Counted from the stretch's first letter, positions 1-9,502 are shown. The stretch is 64,000 nucleotides of DNA from Porphyromonas canoris (GCF_000769115.1 NZ_JQZV01000013.1:413603-477602); one strand, 5' to 3'. A program made the numbers and translations. The notes: generated by a model not told the origin, from the letters alone.

Positions 1-138
1 CAAGAGAGTATCGGTGCTTATAGCACTAAAGATTCCATGTCAGATTGGCACAAATTGACACTTAGAGTTACGACTTTAAGTGGTTTTTTCGTGCAATCTT
101 TTGAGAGCCATATCCGGAACAGAAAACTATATTACTAA
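1..138 (+). CDS. 3' end of an unidentified gene (partial)
   Basis: The frame is open from the left edge and stops at TAA 136-138, giving 45 residues that end in HIRNRKLYY. I do not recognise the family. It could be the tail of a gene that begins outside the window or chance open frame. The 270 bases between it and abfD are AT-rich and show no convincing gene. Confidence 0.2.
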   Translation, partial: QESIGAYSTKDSMSDWHKLTLRVTTLSGFFVQSFESHIRNRKLYY

Positions 139-408
139 CATTATAAAAATAGATTCAGAAAGAGAGTTTTTGACACTTGTCAAGTTCCTGCCAAAGTAAA
201 AAGCCTCTATGATTTTTGTTGAATACATGAGGTGAGACGAATTGAAATACTTTTTAGCAGGATATATGTATGGCAAAGCAAAAAACACATGGAAGATATC
301 TTTTATGGGACTACTGCCTATAGTCATACTTACTAAACAAGATAAAGGAGCTTTCTTTCTCTGCTACGAAAACTAATGTTTTATCACTTATAAAACTCAA
401 TACAGCTT

Positions 409-1869
409 ATGATGACCAGCGAACAGTATGTAGAAAGTCTGAGAAAAATGAATCTTCAGGTCTATTTTATGGGAGAAAAGATCGATAATCCTGTGGATCA
501 CCCAATGATAAGACCTTCGATGAACTCAGTAGCAATGACTTACAAACTGGCAGAAATGGAGGAGTACAAGGATCTCATGACTGCCACAAGTAATCTTACA
601 GGCAAGCGAATAAATAGATTTTGCCACCTTCACCAAAGTACAGAAGACCTTAAGAATAAGGTGAAAATGCAACGCCTCTTGGGACAGAAGACAGCTTCTT
701 GCTTCCAACGTTGTGTGGGTATGGATGCATTCAATGCAATCTATTCTACAACGTTTGAAATGGATAGAGAGCTGGGAACAGAGTACCACAAGCGTTTTGT
801 GAAGTACATGGAGTTTGTGCAAGAGAATGACCTTGTGGTGGATGGTGCTATGACTGACCCTAAGGGTGATAGAAGTCTGTCTCCTTCTCAGCAACCCGAT
901 CCGGATCTCTATGTACACATTACAGAAGTGCGTCCGGATGGTATTGTGGTAAGAGGTGCTAAGGCTCACCAAACAGGGGCCGTGAACTCTCACGAACACT
1001 TGATTATGCCTACTATCGCAATGAAAGCAGAAGATTCGGATTACGCAGTCTCTTTTGCTGTGCCAAGTGATGCCGAAGGTGTGATAATGATATACGGACG
1101 TCAATCTTGTGATACAAGAAAAATGGAGCCGGGAGCAGAGATTGATCTAGGAAACTCTGAGTTCGGCGGACACGAAGCTCTTGTTGTCTTTGATGATGTA
1201 TTTGTACCGAACGAACGCGTATTCATGTGTAAGGAGTACAAGTATGCTGGTATGATGGTAGAAAGATTTGCCGGTTACCACAGACAGTCTTATGGTGGTT
1301 GTAAGGTAGGAGTAGGGGATGTCCTCATCGGTGCTGCTGCTCTCGCTGCGGACTATAATGGCGTGCCTAAAGCAACACACATCAAAGACAAACTGATAGA
1401 GATGATTCACTTGAATGAAACTCTATATTCTTGTGGTATAGCTTGCTCATCCGAAGGAACTCAAATGGATGCAGGCAACTATATGATAGATCTTCTTCTT
1501 GCAAATGTATGTAAACAAAATATCACAAGATTACCATACGAAATAGCGCGTCTTGCCGAAGATATTGCAGGAGGTCTTATGGTTACGATGCCTTCTGAAC
1601 AGGATCTCCGTCATCCGGAACTTGGTCCTATCGTTAAGAAGTATCTTGTGGGAGCAACAGGTAAGGATACAGAGAATCGCATGAGAATACTACGCCTTAT
1701 AGAGAATATCACTCTTGGTACTGCAGCAGTAGGATATCGTACAGAGTCTATGCACGGAGCCGGATCTCCTCAAGCTCAACGCATCATGATTGCAAGACAA
1801 GGAGACTTGGAGGCCAAGAAAGAGTTGGCTCGTGCTATAGCCAAAGTGGATGTCTCTAAAGACAAGTAA
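409..1869 (+). CDS. abfD: 4-hydroxybutyryl-CoA dehydratase / vinylacetyl-CoA delta-isomerase
   Basis: This FAD and [4Fe-4S] enzyme converts 4-hydroxybutyryl-CoA to crotonyl-CoA by a radical dehydration, the key step of butyrate formation from succinate. At 486 residues it has the usual length. The cluster ligands known from the Clostridium aminobutyricum enzyme (Cys99, Cys103, His292, Cys299) are present here as Cys98 and Cys102 (SCFQRC), His291 and Cys298 (YHRQSYGGC). Two adjacent ATG codons (409 and 412) are possible starts. It is the first gene of the run abfD, NifU-like, abfT, 4hbD, all on the plus strand with short gaps or overlaps. No clear TAnnTTTG box was found upstream. Confidence 0.97.
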   Translation: MMTSEQYVESLRKMNLQVYFMGEKIDNPVDHPMIRPSMNSVAMTYKLAEMEEYKDLMTATSNLTGKRINRFCHLHQSTEDLKNKVKMQRLLGQKTASCFQRCVGMDAFNAIYSTTFEMDRELGTEYHKRFVKYMEFVQENDLVVDGAMTDPKGDRSLSPSQQPDPDLYVHITEVRPDGIVVRGAKAHQTGAVNSHEHLIMPTIAMKAEDSDYAVSFAVPSDAEGVIMIYGRQSCDTRKMEPGAEIDLGNSEFGGHEALVVFDDVFVPNERVFMCKEYKYAGMMVERFAGYHRQSYGGCKVGVGDVLIGAAALAADYNGVPKATHIKDKLIEMIHLNETLYSCGIACSSEGTQMDAGNYMIDLLLANVCKQNITRLPYEIARLAEDIAGGLMVTMPSEQDLRHPELGPIVKKYLVGATGKDTENRMRILRLIENITLGTAAVGYRTESMHGAGSPQAQRIMIARQGDLEAKKELARAIAKVDVSKDK

Positions 1870-1891
1870 GCGATATCCTTTATATTTATAA

Positions 1892-2194
1892 ATGGTAGAG
1901 ACACTTTTGGCAGAAGAGATTGAACCCATACTACGCGACAAGGTAAGTCCGTTGTTGCGTAGTCATGGGGGCGATTTGCAGCTTGTAAAGATAGATGATC
2001 GCACGATACATGTCCGTTTTACGGGAGCATGTAGATTCTGTCCGGCAGCAAATGAGACCCTTGAGAAAGTGGTACAAGCTGCATTAAGAGAGCATCTGGA
2101 AACAGAAGACGTGTATCTCTGTCTGGAAAGTGGAGTAAGTGAAGACCTTCTGAACGAAGCTAAGAGAATATTAAGAAAAAACAGCAAGTTATGA
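1892..2194 (+). CDS. NifU C-terminal-domain protein (Fe-S scaffold/carrier type)
   Basis: This 100-residue protein consists of a single NifU C-terminal (Nfu-like) domain. It has SHGGDLQLV near residue 24 and the cluster-binding pair Cys47 and Cys50 in GACRFCPAA, followed by the TLEKVVQ helix typical of the family. Nfu domains carry or transfer [4Fe-4S] clusters. It lies 22 bp after abfD, which encodes a [4Fe-4S] enzyme, and its stop overlaps the abfT start in an ATGA. A role in loading or repairing the AbfD cluster is therefore a reasonable inference, but it could also serve other Fe-S proteins. Confidence 0.9.
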   Translation: MVETLLAEEIEPILRDKVSPLLRSHGGDLQLVKIDDRTIHVRFTGACRFCPAANETLEKVVQAALREHLETEDVYLCLESGVSEDLLNEAKRILRKNSKL

Positions 2195-3489
2195 ACAGAG
2201 ATGCCCTAACGCCTTTTAAGTCTAAAGTCGTAACAGCGGATGAGGCCGTTAAGCATATCCAGAACGGAGATTTAGTCGTTCTTTCTCATGCAGCTGCAGT
2301 ACCAAAGCTGTGTGTAGATGCATTGGTAAGAAATGCAGAGAAATTCAAAAATGTGAAGATCTATCACATGCTTTGCCTTGGTGAAGGTAAGTACATGGCT
2401 CCTGAAATGGCTTCTCATTTCAGACATGTAACCAACTTTGTGGGAGCTAACTCGCGTGCAGCTGTGGCTGAAAATCGTGCCGATTTCATTCCGGGATTTT
2501 TCTATGAAGTTCCGAGTATGATGAGACAAGGGCTCCTTCCTGTGAATGTCGCGATAGTACAGCTTTCTGCTCCCAATGAAGAAGGGTATTGCAGCTTTGG
2601 TATTTCTTGCGACTATACCAAGCCGGCAGCAGAAGAGGCTAAAATTGTTATCGGGGAGATAAATGCTCAAATGCCTTTTGTAGGAGGAGACAATACTATA
2701 CATCTTTCTGATATAGACTTTATCGTAGAGGCAGATTATCCTCTTTACACGATACCTCAACCTAAGATCGGAGAAGTGGAAGAGGCGATAGGAAAAAACT
2801 GTGCCGAACTTGTAAAAGACGGCGACACTCTTCAACTGGGCATCGGAGCCATTCCGGATGCTGTGCTTCAGTTCTTGAAGGATAAAAAGGACTTGGGCAT
2901 CCACACAGAGATGTTTGCGGATGGAGTCCTTGAGTTGGTAAGAAGAGGTGTGATTACAGGAGCAAAAAAAAGTTTACATCCGGGTAAGATGGTTGCCACA
3001 TTCTTGATGGGAACTCAGGATGTATACGACTTTGTCAACAACAATCCCGATGTTGAGCTCTATTCTGTGGACTATGTGAATGATCCGAGAGTTATTGCAC
3101 AAAATGACAACATGATAAGCATCAACAGCTGTATAGAGGTGGATCTCATGGGACAGGTGGTCTCGGAGTGTATAGGACCTAAGCAGTTTAGCGGAACCGG
3201 AGGACAAGTGGACTATGTTCGTGGTGCTACTTGGTCTAAGAATGGTAAGAGCATTATGGCTATGCCTTCTACAGCCAGCAAGGGTACGGCTTCAAGAATT
3301 GTTCCTAAGGTAGCAGATGGTGCTGCCGTGACGACCCTCAGAAATGATGTGGATTATATTGTAACGGAGTATGGTATAGCACGTCTGAAAGGGAAGTCGT
3401 TAAGAGAAAGAGCGGAGGCTTTGATCAGCATTGCTCATCCCGACTTCCGTGAGGAACTTTTGAGCTATTACAGTAAACGTTTTGGATGA
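2191..3489 (+). CDS. abfT: 4-hydroxybutyrate CoA-transferase
   Basis: This family I CoA-transferase of the acetyl-CoA hydrolase/transferase group (Cat2/AbfT) moves CoA from acetyl-CoA or a similar donor to 4-hydroxybutyrate. It is 432 residues long. The catalytic glutamate that forms the glutamyl-CoA thioester is Glu240 in HTEMFADG, matching Glu238 of the clostridial enzyme. The glycine-rich segment LQLGIGAIPDAVL at 215-226 and FSGTGGQVDYVRGA further on are family signatures. It overlaps the preceding NifU-type gene by 4 bp and is followed by 4hbD after 28 bp, so all are probably one transcript. Confidence 0.95.
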   Translation: MNRDALTPFKSKVVTADEAVKHIQNGDLVVLSHAAAVPKLCVDALVRNAEKFKNVKIYHMLCLGEGKYMAPEMASHFRHVTNFVGANSRAAVAENRADFIPGFFYEVPSMMRQGLLPVNVAIVQLSAPNEEGYCSFGISCDYTKPAAEEAKIVIGEINAQMPFVGGDNTIHLSDIDFIVEADYPLYTIPQPKIGEVEEAIGKNCAELVKDGDTLQLGIGAIPDAVLQFLKDKKDLGIHTEMFADGVLELVRRGVITGAKKSLHPGKMVATFLMGTQDVYDFVNNNPDVELYSVDYVNDPRVIAQNDNMISINSCIEVDLMGQVVSECIGPKQFSGTGGQVDYVRGATWSKNGKSIMAMPSTASKGTASRIVPKVADGAAVTTLRNDVDYIVTEYGIARLKGKSLRERAEALISIAHPDFREELLSYYSKRFG

Positions 3490-3517
3490 TACTAACATTT
3501 CTTATTTATATTCTATT

Positions 3518-4633
3518 ATGCAACTTTTTAAACTGAAGACTACTATTCATAGCTTTGACTCCTTTAAGGAGTTTGCTCAAGCATTCGATCTTGGAGCTAA
3601 AGACTTGGTCATCACTAATGAGTTCTTATATGAACCATTCATGAAAGAGGCTGATATTCCTTGCCATTTTGTGATGCAAGAGAAGTATGGACTCGGGGAA
3701 CCTTCGGATGAAATGATGAATAACATCCTGTCTGATCTTCGTGGAGTGGATTATGACCGGGTTATCGCAATAGGTGGAGGTACTGTGATAGATATCTCTA
3801 AACTGTTTGTATTGAAGGATATGACGGATGTCTTGCAAGCATTTGATCGCTCTATCCCTTTGATAAAAGAGAAAAAGCTGGTTATTATTCCTACTACTTG
3901 TGGTACAGGTAGTGAGGTTACCAATATATCTATCGCAGAGATCAAGAGCAGACATACAAAGATGGGATTGGCAGATGATGCAATTCTTGCAGATGATGCT
4001 GTTATCATTCCTGAGTTTTTGCGTGGCTTGCCATTTAAGTTTTATGCCTGCAGCGCAATAGATGCTCTTATTCATGCAATAGAGGCGTATGTTTCGCCTA
4101 AGGCTACACCGTTTACTCGGATCTTTAGTGAAGAGGCTTGGAATATTATTTTGGATGTATTCAAGAAAATAAGAGAGCATGGTCCGGACTATCGCTTTGA
4201 AAAGATGGGAGAGATGATCATGGCAAGTAATTTTGCAGGAATTGCTTTCGGTAATGCCGGAGTGGGTGCTGTTCACGCGCTCTCTTATCCTCTCGGAGGA
4301 AACTATCACGTACCACATGGAGAAGCGAACTATCAATTCTTTACAGAGGTCTTCAAGGCTTATCAGAAGAAAAATCCTTTTGGTGCAATAGTGGAAGTCA
4401 ACTGGAAACTCTCTCGCATTCTTGGATGTCAGCCGGAGGAAGTTTATCCTTGTCTGGACCAACTTTTGGGCTGTCTTATAGATAAGAAGCCGCTCCGAGA
4501 ATATGGAATGAAAGATGAAGAGGTAAGGGGCTTTGCAGAAGCTGTCATAAAGACACAGCAGCGTCTCTTGGCTAATAATTATGTAGAGCTATCTGTGGAT
4601 GAAATAGAAGAGATATATAGAAAGCTTTACTAA
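3518..4633 (+). CDS. 4hbD: NAD-dependent 4-hydroxybutyrate dehydrogenase
   Basis: This iron-type alcohol dehydrogenase reduces succinate semialdehyde to 4-hydroxybutyrate with NADH. From ATG 3518 it has 371 residues, starting MQLFKLKTT as in the P. gingivalis protein. A longer frame from 3482 overlaps abfT and adds residues unlike the family, so the internal start is preferred. The GGGTVIDISK nucleotide-binding loop, the TTCGTGSEVTN segment, and metal-ligand regions ALIHAIEAY and GGNYHVPHGEAN are all present. It works between SucD, which makes the semialdehyde, and AbfT, which activates the product. Confidence 0.96.
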   Translation: MQLFKLKTTIHSFDSFKEFAQAFDLGAKDLVITNEFLYEPFMKEADIPCHFVMQEKYGLGEPSDEMMNNILSDLRGVDYDRVIAIGGGTVIDISKLFVLKDMTDVLQAFDRSIPLIKEKKLVIIPTTCGTGSEVTNISIAEIKSRHTKMGLADDAILADDAVIIPEFLRGLPFKFYACSAIDALIHAIEAYVSPKATPFTRIFSEEAWNIILDVFKKIREHGPDYRFEKMGEMIMASNFAGIAFGNAGVGAVHALSYPLGGNYHVPHGEANYQFFTEVFKAYQKKNPFGAIVEVNWKLSRILGCQPEEVYPCLDQLLGCLIDKKPLREYGMKDEEVRGFAEAVIKTQQRLLANNYVELSVDEIEEIYRKLY

Positions 4634-4712
4634 TCTGATCTTGGCTTTTTGATCGTAAGATCTTGAATTGAAATATAGGAAAATCACAACAATAACGTAT
4701 TAAACAAAGAAC

Positions 4713-6065
4713 ATGGACATTAAAACAATGGTGCAGCGCGCTCGTGTTGCACAAGTGCAGTATGAGCAAACCTTTAATCAAGAAGCTGCAGACATGGCAG
4801 TAAAAGCTGCAACAAAAACAATTTACGATAATGCAGAAATGTTGGCTCGTTTGGCTGTGGATGAAACAGGAATGGGTGTTTACGAACATAAGGTTGCGAA
4901 GAATCGTAACAAGTCTAAGGGTGTTTGGTACAACCTTCATGACAAGAAATCTATGGGTATTATTGGTATAGATCAGCGTACCGGTCTTATCGAGATAGCT
5001 AAACCTATTGGTGTTATTGCCGGTATCACTCCGATGACCAATCCTATCGTAACTCCGATGTCTAAGATTGCGTTTGCTCTTAAGACCAAGAATGCTATTA
5101 TCATTGCTCCTCACCCAAAAAGTAAAGAGTGTTCAGGCATGGCTGTAAAGCTAATCAAGGAGGCTGTAAAACCACTTGGTGTTCCTGAAGATCTGATTCA
5201 AATGATAGAAGAACCATCTATTGAGAAGACACAAGAGTTGATGGCTTCAACAGACGTGGTTGTTGCCACCGGAGGTATGCCTATGGTACATAGTGCTTAT
5301 TCTTCAGGAAAGCCTTCTTTTGGCGTGGGTGCCGGTAATGTTCAGGTGATTTTGGATAGTCATATCGACTATGACGATGCTGCTGAAAAGGTCGTAACAG
5401 GTAGAGCATTTGATAATGGCATTATATGTTCGGGTGAGCAGTTCTTTGTGTATCCGAAGAAAGATAAGGAAGAAGTGCTCGCAGCATTCCAACGTCATGG
5501 AGGATATATTGTTCCTGAAGAAGATCGAGATGCTGTTGTTGGAGCTATCTTCAAAGATGGAAAACTTGAGAGAGATATTGTAGGTCAAAGTGTAGAGTTT
5601 ATTGCAAAGAAGGCAGGAATAAAGGTGCCTGCGGATGCTCGTGTACTTATAGTTCAAGCACATGGTATAGCCCACGAAGATGAAATCTGTAAAGAAAAAA
5701 TGTGTCCGGTACTTGGATGCTATGGCTATACTCATTTTGAGGAAGGTATTGAGATGATGAAAGCCAACCTCTTCATGGAAGGTAGCGGACACACAGCGGG
5801 TGTTCACTCCAATAATCAGGCAAACATCATCAAGGCTGGTTCAGAAATCTCTGTTTCCAGAGTTATTGTTAATGCTTCTTGTGCTACGACAGCGGGAGGT
5901 TCTATTCAAAATGGTTTGGCTGTAACCAACACTTTGGGGTGTGGTACTTGGGGAAATAACTCTATTTCAGAGAACTTTACCTATAAACATATGCTCAATA
6001 TCACAAGAGTAGCTCCTATCTCTGCGAGGATTCAAGTTCCAACAGATGAAGAGATTTGGGCATAA
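4713..6065 (+). CDS. sucD: CoA-dependent succinate semialdehyde dehydrogenase
   Basis: This 450-residue aldehyde dehydrogenase superfamily enzyme reduces succinyl-CoA to succinate semialdehyde. Its catalytic cysteine is Cys239 in GIICSGEQ, preceded by SFGVGAGNVQV and followed by a C-terminal region (TLGCGTWGNNSISENFTY) characteristic of acylating aldehyde dehydrogenases. It is close to the P. gingivalis SucD in length and sequence. It lies 79 bp after 4hbD, without a clear terminator between, so it probably belongs to the same operon although a separate promoter is possible. It catalyses the entry step that drains succinyl-CoA into the butyrate route. Confidence 0.96.
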   Translation: MDIKTMVQRARVAQVQYEQTFNQEAADMAVKAATKTIYDNAEMLARLAVDETGMGVYEHKVAKNRNKSKGVWYNLHDKKSMGIIGIDQRTGLIEIAKPIGVIAGITPMTNPIVTPMSKIAFALKTKNAIIIAPHPKSKECSGMAVKLIKEAVKPLGVPEDLIQMIEEPSIEKTQELMASTDVVVATGGMPMVHSAYSSGKPSFGVGAGNVQVILDSHIDYDDAAEKVVTGRAFDNGIICSGEQFFVYPKKDKEEVLAAFQRHGGYIVPEEDRDAVVGAIFKDGKLERDIVGQSVEFIAKKAGIKVPADARVLIVQAHGIAHEDEICKEKMCPVLGCYGYTHFEEGIEMMKANLFMEGSGHTAGVHSNNQANIIKAGSEISVSRVIVNASCATTAGGSIQNGLAVTNTLGCGTWGNNSISENFTYKHMLNITRVAPISARIQVPTDEEIWA

Positions 6066-6106
6066 CATAAATAGAATAGTCGTTTTATAATTTATACTGT
6101 AAAGTT

Positions 6107-6135
6107 CCGGGGCTGTCTCTGCATGGTAGCCCCGG
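6107..6135 (+). terminator. GC-rich hairpin after sucD
   Basis: Arms CCGGGGCT (6107-6114) and AGCCCCGG (6128-6135) form an 8-bp perfect stem 42 bp after the sucD stop. There is no good T-run, so it may be a weak terminator or a transcript-stabilising 3' end. Confidence 0.5.
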
Positions 6136-6184
6136 GTAGCTTTGTTCCCCAATAAGGCTTTGCAGATGGAGAAAAAGAGTTACA

Positions 6185-6215
6185 TTTGTTCCGAAGAACC
6201 ATTGTCTTAGATTTT
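6185..6215 (+). promoter_or_regulatory. Bacteroidota-type promoter candidate for acd-etfBA
   Basis: TTTG at 6185-6188, a 19-bp spacer and TAGATTTT at 6208-6215 match the Bacteroidota primary sigma consensus TTTG-N19-21-TAnnTTTG except for the last base. It lies 115 bp before acd and after the sucD hairpin. Confidence 0.4.
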
Positions 6216-6329
6216 TTTCTTGCAATACGCCACTCCGATAGCCTCCAAATACATTCTGTTAATAAAGAAGGGTATAGAGGCGATGTTGGAAAGACATAAT
6301 GTTAAATAAACTAATACAAACAGAGATTT

Positions 6330-7469
6330 ATGGACTTTTCTCAAACCAAACAAGAACAAATGTTCCTTGAGATGATCCGAGAGTTTGCTCAGAAGGAAGT
6401 GCTCCCTCTGGCTGCTGAGATTGACGAACAAGAACGTTTCCCCATCGAAACGGTAAAAAAGATGGGAGAGATAGGGCTGATGGGTATCCCCATTCCGGTA
6501 GAATACGGAGGAGCGGGAGCTACCAATCAGATGTATTCTATGGCAGTAGAAGAACTATCTCGCGTATGTGCTACCACCGGTGTAGTCCTTTCTGCGCACA
6601 CTTCTCTTTGTGTGGCTCCTATATATGAACATGGAACAGAAGAACAGAAGAACAAGTATCTTCCCAAGCTATGCTCCGGAGAATGGATAGGAGCATTTGG
6701 CCTTACAGAACCTAATGCCGGAACAGATGCTGCAGCTCAACAGACTACTGCGGAAGATAGAGGTGATCACTATGTCCTTAATGGTAACAAGATCTTCATT
6801 ACAAATGCGGAGTATGCACATGTCTATATCGTATTTGCTATGACAGACAAGTCGCAAGGGACAAAAGGTATCACTGCCTTTATCGTAGAGAAAGGAACCC
6901 CCGGTTTTTCTATCGGAAAGAAAGAGTTGAAGTTGGGTATCCGTGGATCTGCAACATGCGAGCTTATATTTGAAAACTGTATCGTTCCTAAAGAAAACCT
7001 CTTGGGACGTGTCGGAGGAGGATTCAAAGTGGCTATGAAGACACTTGATGGAGGTCGTGTCGGAATAGCTTCTCAAGCATTGGGTATAGCACAAGGTGCC
7101 ATGGATGAGACTGTGAAGTACACTAAAGAGCGTAAGCAGTTCGGGAAGAGTCTCGCCAAGTTCCAAAATACACAATTCCAGTTGGCAGATCTGCAATGTC
7201 GCATAGATGCCGCACGTCTTCTTGTGCGCTTGGCAAGCTGGAAGAAAGATATGGGCATGCCGTACAGCATGGAATCCGCAGAAGCAAAACTTTATGCTGC
7301 AGAAACGGCTATGGATATGACAGTAAAGGCTGTACAATTCCATGGAGGATATGGTTACACCCGTGAATATCCAGTAGAGCGCATGATGCGTGATGCCAAG
7401 ATTACCGAGATATATGAAGGAACCAGCGAAGTGCAACGCATGGTTATTGCTGCTAACCTACTAAAATAA
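6330..7469 (+). CDS. Short-chain (butyryl/crotonyl) acyl-CoA dehydrogenase
   Basis: This 379-residue FAD enzyme is of the acyl-CoA dehydrogenase family. The catalytic base is Glu363 in YEGTSEVQRMVIA, the position used by short-chain enzymes. The substrate and FAD signatures GAFGLTEPNAGTDA and KIFITNAEYA are present, as is the FHGGYGYTREYPVERMMRD segment. Because it sits directly before etfB and etfA and after the crotonyl-CoA-forming genes, it most likely reduces crotonyl-CoA to butyryl-CoA using electrons delivered by the Etf dimer. Whether the complex bifurcates electrons cannot be told from sequence alone. Its stop is 9 bp before etfB. Confidence 0.95.
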   Translation: MDFSQTKQEQMFLEMIREFAQKEVLPLAAEIDEQERFPIETVKKMGEIGLMGIPIPVEYGGAGATNQMYSMAVEELSRVCATTGVVLSAHTSLCVAPIYEHGTEEQKNKYLPKLCSGEWIGAFGLTEPNAGTDAAAQQTTAEDRGDHYVLNGNKIFITNAEYAHVYIVFAMTDKSQGTKGITAFIVEKGTPGFSIGKKELKLGIRGSATCELIFENCIVPKENLLGRVGGGFKVAMKTLDGGRVGIASQALGIAQGAMDETVKYTKERKQFGKSLAKFQNTQFQLADLQCRIDAARLLVRLASWKKDMGMPYSMESAEAKLYAAETAMDMTVKAVQFHGGYGYTREYPVERMMRDAKITEIYEGTSEVQRMVIAANLLK

Positions 7470-7478
7470 TCGCCGATC

Positions 7479-8264
7479 ATGAAAATAGTTGTTTGTATAA
7501 AGCAAGTGCCAAATACTACGGAGATAAAGCTGGATCCTGTAAAAGGAACACTGATCCGTGATGGAGTGGTAAGTATAATGAATCCTGATGATAAGGGCGC
7601 ATTGGAACAGGCGCTTTTGTTCAAGGACAAGTATAATGCACATGTAACGGTAGTAACCATGGGACCTCCTCAAGCGGAAGCCATTTTGAGGGAAGCGTAT
7701 GCCATGGGAGCAGATAGGGCTATTCTTGTAAGCGATAAGAAGTTTGGAGGAGCCGATACTTTGGCTACCAGCTATACTCTTTCAAGAGCTTTGGCAAAGA
7801 TCGAGTGTGATGTGATCTTCGCCGGTCGCCAAGCGATAGACGGTGATACTGCACAGGTAGGACCACAGATAGCCGAACAGCTGGATCTTCCTCAGATTAC
7901 TTATGTAGAAAGTGTGGACTATGACGGCAGCAAGACTTTGACCGTTCGTAGAGGAACAGAAGAAGGACACGAGATACTCGAAGTAGATCTGCCCTGTATG
8001 CTTACATTCCTTGTCTCTGCATACAAACCCCGCTACATGCGTGTAAGAGGTATTATGGAAGCTTACGATAAGCCTATCGAAGTTTGGGGTACAAACGAGA
8101 TAGAAGTAGATCCTACCCGTATCGGTTTGGCAGGATCTCCGACCAACGTGAAGCGTTCGTTCACCAAAGGTGCAAAAGCGATGGGAGCCATGCACGAGGA
8201 TATTACAGCGGAAGAAGCTGCAGATATCATATTTAATAAGTTGAGAGAGAAATTTATCATCTGA
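7479..8264 (+). CDS. etfB: Electron transfer flavoprotein beta subunit
   Basis: This 261-residue Etf beta subunit binds AMP (or FAD in bifurcating types) and pairs with EtfA. The family signature at residues 116-129 (GRQAIDGDTAQVGP) and the leading KIVVCIKQVPNT are clear. It starts 9 bp after acd and is followed by etfA after 25 bp. The three genes form a butyryl-CoA dehydrogenase/Etf unit that carries electrons to or from crotonyl-CoA in the cytoplasm. Confidence 0.96.
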   Translation: MKIVVCIKQVPNTTEIKLDPVKGTLIRDGVVSIMNPDDKGALEQALLFKDKYNAHVTVVTMGPPQAEAILREAYAMGADRAILVSDKKFGGADTLATSYTLSRALAKIECDVIFAGRQAIDGDTAQVGPQIAEQLDLPQITYVESVDYDGSKTLTVRRGTEEGHEILEVDLPCMLTFLVSAYKPRYMRVRGIMEAYDKPIEVWGTNEIEVDPTRIGLAGSPTNVKRSFTKGAKAMGAMHEDITAEEAADIIFNKLREKFII

Positions 8265-8289
8265 TTCCTAACCCCTCATACTAAAGACA

Positions 8290-9300
8290 ATGAATAAAGA
8301 ACAATATAAAGGAGTAATGGTCTTCGCAGAGCAACGCGAAGGAGTCATTCAGAATGTTGCTTACGAGTTGATAGGTAAGGCTCGTGAATTAGCAGAGGCT
8401 TTAGGAGAAAAAGTCACAGCACTTTTGTGTGGTTATAATGTTGCAGACCAAGCAAAGGGGTTGATAGCAGCAGGTGCAGACACTGTTCTCGTTGTAGATG
8501 ATAAGCATCTGGAACACTACGTGACAGAGCCTTATGCACAAGCCGTAACACACGTTATCAACAGCAAAATGCCTGAGATTGTGCTACTTGGTGCCACAAC
8601 TATCGGGCGAGACCTTGGTCCTCGTCTTTCTGCTCGCCTTTTGACCGGACTTACAGCAGACTGTACCTCTCTCGAAATAGGGGATGATCGTAATCTTTTG
8701 ATGACTCGTCCTGCTTTTGGAGGAAATCTCATGGCAACGATTATCAGCAAGAATCATCGCCCACAGATGTCCACCGTTCGTCCGGGAGTGATGAGACGCA
8801 AAGCCATGGAGTATGATCGTACAGGGGAGGTGGAAAAAATCTCCGTACCATTCGATACATCCAAATTCCGTGTGCGTTTACTTAAGAGAGAAAAAGAGGA
8901 GAAGAACATGATAGACATTACCGAGGCGCACTTTATCGTCTGTGGTGGTCGTGGAGTGGGAACTCACGATGGCTTCTCCAAGCTCTCGGAACTTGCTAAG
9001 ACTATCAATGGAGAGATCGCTTCTTCACGCGCTATGGTAGATGCCGGTCTTGTCGGACACGAAAGACAAGTAGGGCAGACCGGAAAGACTGTTCGCCCCG
9101 ATGTCTACATGGCAATAGGTGTTTCCGGAGCTATACAGCACTTGGCCGGAATGGAAGAGAGCGAATACATCATAGCCATAAACAAAGACAAATATGCTCC
9201 GATATTCCAAGTGGCAGACTTAGGCGTTGTAGGAGATCTTCATAAGGTCGTACCTATCCTTACTGCCAAGATAAAATCGGCACAGCAAGAAAAGAAATAA
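8290..9300 (+). CDS. etfA: Electron transfer flavoprotein alpha subunit
   Basis: This 336-residue EtfA binds FAD through its C-terminal half. Residues GRDLGPRLSARL (107-118), SRAMVDAGLV (246-255), GQTGKTVRPDVYMAIGVSG (262-280) and the IAINKD...ADLGVVGD region are the family's FAD-site motifs. The N-terminal half carries the usual alpha/beta fold that meets EtfB. It is the last gene of acd-etfB-etfA and is followed 26 bp later by a strong terminator. Confidence 0.96.
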   Translation: MNKEQYKGVMVFAEQREGVIQNVAYELIGKARELAEALGEKVTALLCGYNVADQAKGLIAAGADTVLVVDDKHLEHYVTEPYAQAVTHVINSKMPEIVLLGATTIGRDLGPRLSARLLTGLTADCTSLEIGDDRNLLMTRPAFGGNLMATIISKNHRPQMSTVRPGVMRRKAMEYDRTGEVEKISVPFDTSKFRVRLLKREKEEKNMIDITEAHFIVCGGRGVGTHDGFSKLSELAKTINGEIASSRAMVDAGLVGHERQVGQTGKTVRPDVYMAIGVSGAIQHLAGMEESEYIIAINKDKYAPIFQVADLGVVGDLHKVVPILTAKIKSAQQEKK

Positions 9301-9326
9301 GCGATAAGTGTTAGTGTTTAACTTGA

Positions 9327-9374
9327 GACTCCTCCCGGTAGCCCTTGCGGAACTATTCGGGAGGAGTCTTTTTT
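9327..9374 (+). terminator. Terminator of acd-etfBA
   Basis: An 11-bp perfect stem (GACTCCTCCCG 9327-9337 with CGGGAGGAGTC 9358-9368) is followed by a run of six T. It lies just after etfA. Confidence 0.9.
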
Positions 9375-9502
9375 CTTTCGGAGATAAGACAAAGCTGTGA
9401 TATTGAAACATACGACCGGAAGGAAGACATTTTTTAGAAAGAACCTGTTGAAAAAGTCCTTTTAACCTGTTGCGAAAGTAAGCTGATACCTAAGAATGTT
9501 TG

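Noticed and set aside
127-327. Minus-strand open frame of 66 codons
   Set aside because: No recognisable domain or good start context and it lies in AT-rich DNA; likely chance.
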